Assembly (NCBI GenBank): GCA_026390285.1
Contig: JAPLGH010000054.1
Location: 1 to 8,802, forward strand
Origin: Caldisericota bacterium
GTDB taxonomy: Bacteria > Caldisericota > Caldisericia > Cryosericales > Cryosericaceae
Reading direction: 5' to 3'
Length of the DNA: 8,802 nt
This document shows positions 1 through 6,173 of the stretch, piece by piece. The notes beneath the pieces are model-generated. The model was not told where the DNA came from. It saw only the letters and a program-made list of their open reading frames with translations, and searched no databases. Made by a program: the position numbers and the translations under genes. How positions within the stretch are numbered: the first letter of the stretch is position 1; each line of letters starts with the position of its first letter.

Positions 1-77
1 TGCCCTTGGTCGGTGGTGTCCTGGGTGTCCTTACATATGACGCGTTCATCACTTTGAATCTCCCCGAGAAGAAGTAA
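1..77 (+). CDS. glpF: GlpF glycerol facilitator, first copy, C-terminal end only
   Basis: The gene enters from the left edge. Codons from position 3 to the TAA at 75-77 encode the last 24 residues (PLVGGVLGVLTYDAF..., ending LPEKK). This is the end of the last membrane helix and the cytoplasmic tail of an MIP/aquaporin-family glycerol facilitator. The assignment rests on base-for-base identity with the tail of the second glpF at 2942-3018, whose upstream part has both NPA motifs. Only the tail is visible, so I cannot say whether this copy is complete. It lies 40 bp upstream of dhaK in the same direction, so the two are probably co-transcribed. If it is intact, it may be the working facilitator, because the second copy is frameshifted. 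Confidence 0.75.
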   Translation, partial: PLVGGVLGVLTYDAFITLNLPEKK

Positions 78-79
78 CG
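1..79 (+). repeat. 79-bp direct repeat, copy 1 (glpF tail)
   Basis: Positions 1-79 match 2942-3020 at every base. The match stops two bases after the shared glpF stop codon (G at 80, T at 3021). It may continue leftwards outside the window. Confidence 0.97.
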
Positions 80-117
80 GGCGAGAGTAAATCCGATAGG
101 ATAGCAGGAGGCAAAGT

Positions 118-1191
118 ATGAAGAAGTTGATCAACAAGCCAGAAGATGTTGTAAAAGAAGAGCTGGAAGGGATGGTGCTCGCGTACCCCAGCATGGTAAA
201 GGTCAGTCTTGAGCCGAAGTTCGTTTACCGCGCCGATGCGCCCGTACAAGGCAAGGTAGCGCTCATTTCTGGCGGCGGCAGCGGCCATGAACCCATGCAC
301 GGTGGCTTTGTCGGCAAGGGCATGCTTGACGCCGCCTGTACCGGCGAAGTCTTCACTTCTCCGACGCCCGACCAGATGCTCGAAGCTGCCAAGAAGGTGA
401 ACGGCGGAGCGGGCATCCTGTACATAGTCAAGAATTACACCGGCGATGTCATGAATTTCGAGATGGCGGCCGATCTGGCTCGCTCGGAAGGCATGAAAGT
501 GCAGAACATCCTGATCGACGACGACGTTGCCGTCAAGGACAGCCTCTGGACTGCCGGACGACGCGGAGTCGGCACGACGGTCATAGCGGAAAAGATTACC
601 GGCGCGGGTGCGGAAAAGCGATATGACCTCACCAAGGTCGCCGATCTTTGCCGCAGAGTCAACGCTAATGGACGCAGCATGGGACTGGCCCTCACATCGT
701 GCACAGTTCCGGCCGCCGGAAAGCCGACCTTCGAGCTTGGCGACGATGAAATCGAGATGGGTATCGGCATCCATGGTGAACCTGGTCGAACCAGAATGAA
801 GATGAAATCAGCGGATGAACTCACGGAGATGTTGGCGCTTTCTATCATCGAAGATGGCGACTACTCGCGGACAGTCCATGAGTGGGATGAGAAGAAAGGC
901 GAATGGGTCGATGTGACGCTGGTCAACAAAGCGTTCAAGGCGGGGGATCAGGTCATTGCTTTTGTGAACGGCATGGGCGGTACACCAGCCATCGAGCTTC
1001 AGATCATTTATCGCAAACTGCATGAGGTCTGCGAAAAGAAGGGCTTGAAGATCGCCCGCAACCTCATCGGATCCTACATCACGTCGCTTGAGATGCAGGG
1101 AGCCTCAATCACCCTTGTCCGGGCCGATCAGGAAATGCTCGAACTGTGGGATGCTCCGGTCAAGACTCCTGGCCTGCGGTGGGGCATCTGA
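118..1191 (+). CDS. dhaK: Dihydroxyacetone kinase subunit DhaK
   Basis: This is the substrate-binding subunit of dihydroxyacetone kinase, a cytoplasmic enzyme that works with DhaL to make dihydroxyacetone phosphate. At 357 aa it is full length (E. coli DhaK is 356). Seen in the sequence: GGGSGHEP at residues 52-59 with His57, KNYTGD at 105-110 with Asp110, and GIGIHGEPG with His219. By family knowledge these match E. coli His56, Asp109 and His218; the last binds the substrate carbonyl covalently as a hemiaminal. GMGGTP at 286-291 is also typical of the family. The ATG start at 118 is set by a perfect AGGAGG at 106-111, six bases upstream. The gene follows a glpF tail by 40 bp and precedes dhaL. 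No DhaM is visible, so the phosphate donor (PEP through the phosphotransferase system, or ATP) cannot be decided. Confidence 0.96.
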   Translation: MKKLINKPEDVVKEELEGMVLAYPSMVKVSLEPKFVYRADAPVQGKVALISGGGSGHEPMHGGFVGKGMLDAACTGEVFTSPTPDQMLEAAKKVNGGAGILYIVKNYTGDVMNFEMAADLARSEGMKVQNILIDDDVAVKDSLWTAGRRGVGTTVIAEKITGAGAEKRYDLTKVADLCRRVNANGRSMGLALTSCTVPAAGKPTFELGDDEIEMGIGIHGEPGRTRMKMKSADELTEMLALSIIEDGDYSRTVHEWDEKKGEWVDVTLVNKAFKAGDQVIAFVNGMGGTPAIELQIIYRKLHEVCEKKGLKIARNLIGSYITSLEMQGASITLVRADQEMLELWDAPVKTPGLRWGI

Positions 1192-1222
1192 GCAGAAACT
1201 GCAGCCAGTAAGTGTTGACATC

Positions 1223-1296
1223 GATACCGCTTGGGTACCGTTCGAAGCAGAGTGCGCTGAGGGGTGACAGGCGGTATCATCCCAATATTGGTGATA
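1223..1296 (+). promoter_or_regulatory. dhaK-dhaL gap with nested inverted repeats
   Basis: The 122-bp gap between dhaK and dhaL is long for neighbours in one operon. It holds a near-palindrome at 1275-1296: TATCA, a 2-nt bulge (TC), then CCAATATTGG and TGATA. Without the bulge it would be a perfect 20-bp dyad. The dyad ends six bases before the dhaL Shine-Dalgarno site. A wider inverted pair, GATACCGC (1223-1230) and GCGGTATC (1271-1278), overlaps it. This could be an operator or an mRNA structure controlling dhaL translation; the sequence does not say which. A TTGACA at 1215-1220 has no good -10 partner. Confidence 0.35.
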
Positions 1297-1313
1297 TGAG
1301 GAAGGAGTAGAAT

Positions 1314-1958
1314 ATGCCCGCGAGCGTAGGCGATGTTGTCAGGTGGCTGAGCAAGATGATCGACGTCATACACGAGAACAAGGAATACCTGACTGAACTG
1401 GATTCCGCCATAGGCGACGCGGATCACGGTATCAATATGGATCGTGGCTTCCAGGCTATTGCAAAGAAACTGCCCGAGCTTGGGAACATGACAGACATAG
1501 GCGCTATCCTCAAGGCGTGTGGAATGACTCTCATAACCACGGTAGGTGGAGCGAGCGGACCACTCTACGGGACAGCTTTCCTGCAGGCAGGAACGGCGCT
1601 TGTGGGAAAACAGGAGCTTGAGCCAGCGGACCTTCTTATTGCTGGTGAAGCGGCCCTGAAAGGTATCGTGATGCGCGGCAAAGCGAATCTGGGGGACAAG
1701 ACGATGGTGGATGCGCTGACCCCGGCCATGGCGGCGCTGAAGGAAGCGCTTGCAGCCGGAGCCAATGCGGCAGAGGCGCTGGAAAAAGCGTCGGCAGCAG
1801 CTGAGACTGGCATGAAGGGGACTATTCCCGTTCAGGCACGAAAAGGGCGAGCGAGCTACCTCGGAGAGCGGAGTATCGGGCATCAGGATCCAGGTGCCAC
1901 ATCTTCCTTCCTGCTTGTCAGGACCATGGCAGAGATCGCTGACGAAGTTGGGTTCTAG
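1314..1958 (+). CDS. dhaL: Dihydroxyacetone kinase subunit DhaL
   Basis: This is the nucleotide-binding, phosphoryl-transferring subunit of dihydroxyacetone kinase and acts on the substrate held by DhaK. At 214 aa it is complete (E. coli DhaL is 210). The Mg-nucleotide site is clear: LDSAIGDADHG near residues 29-39 with Asp30, Asp35, Asp37 and His38. Also seen are GGASGPLYGT at 78-87, GDKTMVDAL at 127-135 and the C-terminal GERSIGHQDPGA segment with Asp192. The ATG at 1314 is set by AAGGAG at 1302-1307. In phosphotransferase-type systems DhaL keeps ADP bound as a cofactor and receives phosphate from DhaM; ATP-using two-subunit forms also exist. Nothing here separates the two. The gene is 122 bp from dhaK and is followed by a separate promoter for glpF-glpK. 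Confidence 0.95.
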   Translation: MPASVGDVVRWLSKMIDVIHENKEYLTELDSAIGDADHGINMDRGFQAIAKKLPELGNMTDIGAILKACGMTLITTVGGASGPLYGTAFLQAGTALVGKQELEPADLLIAGEAALKGIVMRGKANLGDKTMVDALTPAMAALKEALAAGANAAEALEKASAAAETGMKGTIPVQARKGRASYLGERSIGHQDPGATSSFLLVRTMAEIADEVGF

Positions 1959-1977
1959 GATGCCTGAGCGTGGTGAT

Positions 1978-2005
1978 TTGACAAATTCGGTTACAGAACT
2001 ATATT
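1978..2005 (+). promoter_or_regulatory. Sigma70-like promoter for glpF-glpK
   Basis: A perfect TTGACA (1978-1983), a 16-bp spacer and TATATT (2000-2005, one mismatch to TATAAT) lie just after the dhaL stop. Transcription would start near 2012 and give glpF-glpK a leader of about 210 nt. This is the best complete promoter in the window. It would allow glpF-glpK to be expressed separately from dhaK-dhaL. Confidence 0.6.
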
Positions 2006-2044
2006 GGCAGAAGAGGTTGCTTCAGAGTTTGGCGAAGCCCCGTA

Positions 2045-2098
2045 TTTTCCGGTGTTTTCCAGGTTCCAGGGTTCCGTAGGTTCCTGGTGTCGGGTTCC
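2045..2098 (+). repeat. Degenerate TTCC-ending short repeats in the glpF leader
   Basis: Six short units end in TTCC: ATTTTCC and GTTTTCC, then GGTTCC at 2062, 2070, 2079 and 2093. Two TTCCAGG units (2057-2063 and 2064-2070) are directly adjacent. CCAGG (2066-2070) can pair with CCTGG (2083-2087), so part of the tract may fold. Confidence 0.6.
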
Positions 2099-2181
2099 CA
2101 TAGCAGGCGATGTCGGAGAGGAAAGGAGGCAAACGGGAGATCGACGTTGTTGACAGAAAGTCCGTGCTTCAAGAACCATTG

Positions 2182-2209
2182 TTGATTGGGTTTCTGCAAG
2201 TAGTATGAT
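2182..2209 (+). promoter_or_regulatory. Possible second promoter close to glpF
   Basis: TTGATT (2182-2187), a 16-bp spacer and TATGAT (2204-2209) give a fair sigma70 match. Transcription would begin near 2216, only about 8 nt before a candidate GTG start at 2224, leaving almost no leader. It is weaker than the upstream promoter at 1978-2005. Confidence 0.3.
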
Positions 2210-2223
2210 CCCTGCACGCGAAG

Positions 2224-3018
2224 GTGACAGCAGAGCGGTCTGTTTGGAGAGTTGATCGGTGAAGTGTTTGGAACCTTTATCCTGATTCTGCTCGGCGACG
2301 GTGTTGTCGCCAACGTTGGTCTTGCCCCCCGCGTTGCTGCTGGTGGTTACAACTGGAACACCATTACGATTGGATGGGCATTTGCAGTCATCATCGCCGT
2401 GTACGTCTCTGGTGGCGTTTCCGGTGCGCATCTGAACCCGGCCGTCACCCTTGCCCTGGCCGTAAAGCGCGGCTTCTCATGGGCAAAGGTCATTCCATTC
2501 TGGATCGCCCAGATGGTCGGCGCCTTCCTTGGCGCGTTCGGTGTCTTCCTTGTCTACCTTGATGGCCTGAAGGCCGCCGGCATGCCGAACGTGTGGGCCG
2601 CCGGGTCTGGTTCAACCTTTGGCCAGACGTTCTGGGGAGCTGGAGCTGCTACGTCAGCCGGCCCCTACAGCTTGCTCAATGCCTGCATTGCTGAAATCTT
2701 CGGAACCGCCGTCCTGCTCTGGGGTATCCTTGCATCTGGTGATGCCAAGAACATGGGTCTGAAAGATAACCTCGGCGTCCTGATCGTCGGTGGTACCGTT
2801 CTTGCCGTCGGCCTCTCTCTCGGTGGACCGAGCGGCTATTCGATCAACCCAGCTCGTGACCTTGGTCCCCGTATCTTTGGTCCATTGCCGGAACGAAGGG
2901 TCTCTTTGACGGCCTCTACTGGCTCGTTGCACCAGTCCTTATGCCCTTGGTCGGTGGTGTCCTGGGTGTCCTTACATATGACGCGTTCATCACTTTGAAT
3001 CTCCCCGAGAAGAAGTAA
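2224..3018 (+). pseudogene. glpF: GlpF glycerol facilitator, second copy, frameshifted
   Basis: This is an MIP/aquaporin-family inner-membrane channel that lets glycerol into the cell. It has the N-terminal helix FGTFILILLGDGVVANVGL, the first pore motif GAHLNPAVTLAL, and the second GYSINPARDLGPRIFG, whose Arg belongs to the glyceroporin selectivity filter. Near 2878-2884 the frame breaks: a single missing base after RIFG turns the last 45 or so residues into an unrelated ending at 2998. The other frame continues correctly with AGTKGLFDGLYWLVAPVLMP and ends LPEKK at 3018. The 5' end is also poor. In the main frame a TGA at 2225-2227 leaves only CTG 2240 or TTG 2252, neither with a ribosome site. 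GTG 2224 would need one base removed near 2233. The damage may be sequencing error or real decay. Identity and direction are certain; the outer start is not. Confidence 0.85.
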
Positions 3019-3020
3019 CG
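2942..3020 (+). repeat. 79-bp direct repeat, copy 2 (glpF tail)
   Basis: Identical to 1-79. It covers the last glpF codons, the stop and two bases beyond. After it the sequence leads into glpK, whereas after copy 1 it leads into dhaK. Confidence 0.97.
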
Positions 3021-3044
3021 TTAGCTGACAAAGGAGAAACCATT

Positions 3045-4545
3045 ATGGCAAAGTACGTAGGAGCAATAGATCAGGGCACGACCAGCACCCGGTTCATGAT
3101 CTTCGACCATGCTGGACAGGTCATCGGTATCGACCAGAAAGAACATGAGCAGATTTATCCGAAGCCCGGCTGGGTCGAACATGATCCAATGGAAGTCTGG
3201 GCAGCCGCACAGGCGGTTATCGCCGGTGCACTTGCTAAGGCACATATCGATGCCAAGGATCTCGCAGCAGTCGGCGTTACCAACCAGCGAGAGACCACGG
3301 TGGTCTGGGACAAGAACACTGGCAAGCCGGTCTTGCAATGCCATTGTCTGGCAGGATACACGTACGGACCTCATCTGCAATGAGCTGGCAAAAGTCGGTG
3401 GACAGGATCGCCTTCGTGCCAAAGTAGGACTCCCCTTGGCCACGTACTTCTCCGGCCCGAAGATCAAATGGATTCTTGACAACGTTCCCGGTGCCAGAGC
3501 AAAGGCCGAGAAGGGCGAACTGTATTTTGGCAATATGGACACCTGGATCATCTGGAACGTGACGGGCGGAGTCAAGGGCGGCGTCCATGTCACCGATGTG
3601 ACAAATGCCAGCCGCACCATGCTGATGAACCTCGCGACCCTCAACTGGGACGAAGAGAACCTCAAGCTGATGGGCATTCCGCGCTCCATGCTCCCCGACA
3701 TCAAGGCCTCTTCAGAAGTCTATGGTACGGGCGTTGGTGCACTTGCAGGTGTTCCTATCGCCGGTGACCTTGGCGACCAGCAGGCAGCTCTCTTTGGTCA
3801 AACCTGCTTTAGCGCGGGAGAAGCCAAGAACACCTACGGTACCGGCTGCTTCATGCTGCTCAACACCGGCACCAAGCCTGTTCCTTCCAAGAATGGTCTG
3901 CTTACAACTCTTGGTTACAAGATCGGCAAAGAGCCCGCCGTGTATGCCCTTGAAGGTTCAATAGCCATCACAGGTGCCTTGGTTCAATGGCTGCGCGACA
4001 ACCTCGGCCTGATCCAGAAATCCTCCGACATCGAAGCCTTGGCCAACACGGTCGAGGACAACGGTGGCATCTACTTCGTACCCGCATTCTCCGGCCTCTT
4101 CGCCCCGTACTGGAAGAGTGACGCTCGTGGTGTCATCGTCGGCATGACCCGTTACGTCAACAAGGGTCACATTGCTCGCGCCGCACTCGAAGCGACTGCG
4201 TATCAGACCCGCGAAGTCCTCGAAGCCATGAACAAAGACTCCGGCGTTCCGCTTACCGCACTCAAGGTAGACGGTGGCATGGTCTTCAACAACACATTGA
4301 TGCAGTTCCAGTCGGACATCCTCGGCGTTCCTGTCATCCGCCCGAAGGTAGCCGAAACCACCGCTCTCGGTGCTGCCTACGCAGCTGGCCTTGCAGTCGG
4401 TTTCTGGGGCAAGGTCGAAGATCTGCGCGCCAACTGGGGTGTGGACAAGACGTGGAAGCCCACGATGGACAGCGCCAAGCGCGCCAAGCTCTTTGACGGC
4501 TGGCTTGAAGCCGTCAAGCGCACGTTTGGTTGGGTAAAGCAGTAG
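3045..4545 (+). pseudogene. glpK: Glycerol kinase GlpK, single-base frameshift
   Basis: Glycerol kinase of the FGGY family phosphorylates glycerol with ATP to sn-glycerol-3-phosphate in the cytoplasm. The start is ATG 3045 with AAGGAG at 3031-3036. The N-terminal part has the phosphate-binding loop IDQGTTSTR and the substrate-binding NQRETT. The first frame then stops at 3383, while the correct reading resumes in the next frame with NAIVWQDTRT from 3337. Four bases, TTGC (3333-3336), stand where one codon is expected, so one base is extra. The rest is intact: GDQQAALFGQ, KNTYGTGCFML, ALEGSIAITG, FSGLFAPYW, VDGGMVFNN and ETTALGAAYAAGLAVG. Joined, the protein would be about 499 aa, normal for GlpK. 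It lies 26 bp after glpF and ends before a strong hairpin. Conservation on both sides of the shift favours a sequencing error or a very recent mutation. Confidence 0.9.
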
Positions 4546-4572
4546 GAGTATCGTTGTAGGTTTCTCGTATCC

Positions 4573-4607
4573 GAAACGAGCCGCGACCGCCGGTCGCGGC
4601 TCGTTTC
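4573..4607 (+). terminator. Strong hairpin after glpK
   Basis: A perfect 16-bp GC-rich stem (GAAACGAGCCGCGACC, 4573-4588, with its reverse complement at 4592-4607) encloses a 3-nt loop, 27 bp after the glpK stop. There is no U-run after it, so it is not a canonical intrinsic terminator. It may end transcription inefficiently, act in both directions, or protect the glpFK mRNA 3' end. Confidence 0.7.
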
Positions 4608-4608
4608 T

Positions 4609-4659
4609 GTACGATTGATACGCGCAAGAGTGGTACAATCTCTCGTCAAGAAGTACGAT
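4609..4659 (+). repeat. Paired GTACGAT sites around the glpA promoter
   Basis: GTACGAT occurs at 4609-4615 and again at 4653-4659, 44 bp apart (about four helical turns), one on each side of the -10 element. The second is within ACGATACT (4655-4662), whose reverse complement AGTATCGT lies at 4547-4554. The arrangement resembles paired operator sites, but the motif is short and I do not recognise the regulator. Confidence 0.3.
4631..4639 (+). promoter_or_regulatory. Extended -10 promoter for the glpA unit
   Basis: TGGTACAAT matches the extended -10 form TGnTATAAT with one mismatch. No good -35 lies 16-18 bp upstream; TTGATA at 4615-4620 is only 13 bp away, which fits a promoter that relies on the extended -10. 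The start would be near 4646, giving a leader of about 37 nt. Confidence 0.5.
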
Positions 4660-4682
4660 ACTGAGCATAAGGAATGGCAAAC

Positions 4683-6173
4683 ATGGCGGACAAAACGTAT
4701 GATGTCATCATCATCGGCGCGGGAGTGGTGGGGAGCATGGTTGCTCGATTTCTGTCGCGCTACAAACTTGATATCCTTCTGATCGAAAAAGATTCCGACA
4801 TTGGCATGGGTGCGTCCTGCGCAAACACGGCTATTGTGCATGCCGGTTATGACCCCAAGCCGGGTAGCCTGAAGGCCGAGATGAATGTGCTAGGGAACCA
4901 GATGTTTGACCAGCTCGCAGGCGAACTCAACTTCAGTTTTGAGAGGCGCGGTGATTATGTCGTTGCCATAGGACCAGAAGAATATGGCAAGCTTGAGACT
5001 CTGCGACAGCAGGGGCTTGCCAATGGGGTTCCTGGAATGGTTATGCTCAACGGTGCCGATGTTCGCCAGCGGGAGCCCAACATCAATCCCGAAGTGAGCG
5101 GCGCACTGTGGGCGAGTACCGGCGGTATCTGTGACCCGTTTAGCGTCGTGATTGCTGCTGCAGAGAATGCCGTCGCCAACGGGGTGACCCTGCTGACCGA
5201 CACGGCATTTCAGGACTTCATCATAGAAGGAAAGTGCATCGTTGGCATCAAGACAAATCATGGGGAGTTCAGGTCTCGCTGGGTGGTGAACAGTGCAGGC
5301 CTGTATTCCGATCTGGTGATGCACAAGGCTGGCCTTCGGCCGGAGTTCAAGATTACGCCTCGCAAGGGCGAGTACTACGTTTTTGACAAAGCTGAAATCA
5401 CCATCAACAACGTGCTTTTCCCTGTGCCGTCTGAAACCAGCAAAGGAATTCTGGTCACGACGACAATCCATGGGAATACCATCATAGGACCGAACGCTCT
5501 GGAGATAGAGGACAAGGAAGACCGGTCCATCACTCCTGAAGGATTGAATGAAATCTGGCAGGGAGCTCTCAGCCTGGTTCCCTCGCTTAATCTTCGATAT
5601 GCGATAGCCGAATTTGCCGGGCTCCGTCCGGGAGGGAACGCCCCGAGCGCCAACCCGAATATCAAGTACAACAAGGATTTCATTATTGAGATCCCCAAGG
5701 AAGTCGACGGTCTGGTCAATCTTGGCGGCATCGAATCGCCGGGGCTTACCTCGTCTCCCGCCATTGCTGTCCGTGTCGTTGAGTTGCTCAAGGACGCCGG
5801 GGAAGAACTGCAGGAGAAGCCGGACTGGAACCCTATCCGGAGGGCTCGTCCACGTTTCCGTGACATGTTGCCGATTGAGCAGAAGTTGCTCATCGAGAAC
5901 GACGCGAAGTATGGACGCATTATTTGCCGCTGTGAGAACGTCACCGAGGGCGAAATCGTGGCCGAGATCCACGCGCCGATACCTGCGCGCACGTATGATG
6001 CGATCAAGAGGCGTACGTGGCTTGGGACGGGGCGCTGTCAGGGAGCGTTTGATACCCCGCGTGTCGTTGAGATTCTTGCTCGCGAACTGGGCGTTTCACC
6101 TCTCGAAATCAGCAAGAAGGGTAAGGGATCAGAATTCCTTGTCCGTCCGACGAAGGATGAGGAGGCGGAATAA
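4683..6173 (+). CDS. glpA: GlpA-like FAD-dependent glycerol-3-phosphate dehydrogenase
   Basis: This FAD-dependent oxidoreductase of the DAO family most likely oxidises glycerol-3-phosphate to dihydroxyacetone phosphate. I chose ATG 4683 (496 aa) because AAGGA at 4669-4673 sits 9 nt upstream; ATG 4674 would touch it. Residues 6-17 form the Rossmann dinucleotide fold (DVIIIGAGVVGS), followed by the acidic end LLIEK. GLRPGGNAPSANPN and NLGGIESPGLTSSPA near 313-360 are typical of the C-terminal FAD-contacting part. Residues 415-470 form a BFD-like [2Fe-2S] domain: CRCE (Cys415, Cys417) and GRCQGAF (Cys452). The fourth ligand expected five residues after Cys452 is Asp457. The gene starts a new unit behind its own promoter and overlaps the next gene by one base. 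Some members of this family act on other 2-hydroxy acids, but the glp context favours glycerol-3-phosphate. Confidence 0.9.
   Translation: MADKTYDVIIIGAGVVGSMVARFLSRYKLDILLIEKDSDIGMGASCANTAIVHAGYDPKPGSLKAEMNVLGNQMFDQLAGELNFSFERRGDYVVAIGPEEYGKLETLRQQGLANGVPGMVMLNGADVRQREPNINPEVSGALWASTGGICDPFSVVIAAAENAVANGVTLLTDTAFQDFIIEGKCIVGIKTNHGEFRSRWVVNSAGLYSDLVMHKAGLRPEFKITPRKGEYYVFDKAEITINNVLFPVPSETSKGILVTTTIHGNTIIGPNALEIEDKEDRSITPEGLNEIWQGALSLVPSLNLRYAIAEFAGLRPGGNAPSANPNIKYNKDFIIEIPKEVDGLVNLGGIESPGLTSSPAIAVRVVELLKDAGEELQEKPDWNPIRRARPRFRDMLPIEQKLLIENDAKYGRIICRCENVTEGEIVAEIHAPIPARTYDAIKRRTWLGTGRCQGAFDTPRVVEILARELGVSPLEISKKGKGSEFLVRPTKDEEAE

Larger units (their letters stand above)
2012..2223 (+). other. 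Long 5' leader of glpF-glpK
   Basis: This stretch between the predicted start site and glpF holds no convincing gene. It contains a small hairpin GGC-GAA-GCC (2031-2039), a run of GGTTCC repeats, an orphan AAAGGAGG at 2122-2129 with no start codon at usable distance, and a second weaker promoter-like sequence at 2182-2209. In several bacteria glpFK leaders are controlled by the antiterminator GlpP. I see no clear intrinsic terminator here, so that mode is only a possibility. Confidence 0.4.

Noticed and set aside
49..774. 241-codon minus-strand open frame opposite dhaK
   Set aside because: It lies within the full-length DhaK reading frame on the other strand, and its translation resembles no protein family.
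1215..1243. TTGACA promoter between dhaK and dhaL
   Set aside because: No sequence close to TATAAT lies 15-19 bp downstream.
1128..1883. 251-codon minus-strand open frame opposite dhaL
   Set aside because: It covers the clear DhaL gene and its upstream gap, with low-complexity, Cys/Arg/His-rich translation typical of an antisense shadow.
1960..2079. 39-codon open frame beginning 2 nt after the dhaL stop
   Set aside because: It runs through the promoter at 1978-2005 and the GGTTCC tract, has no clear ribosome site and no recognisable features.
2062..2098. GGTTCC units as a CRISPR array or a tRNA T-arm
   Set aside because: The units are 6 bp with gaps of 2-8 bp, far too short for CRISPR, and no acceptor or anticodon stem is present.
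2150..2179. TTGACA promoter before glpF at 2150
   Set aside because: The best -10 (AACCAT at 2174) matches only three of six positions.
4890..5972. 360-codon minus-strand open frame opposite the glpA-like gene
   Set aside because: The plus strand encodes a full flavoprotein with motifs; the antisense frame has none and no ribosome site.
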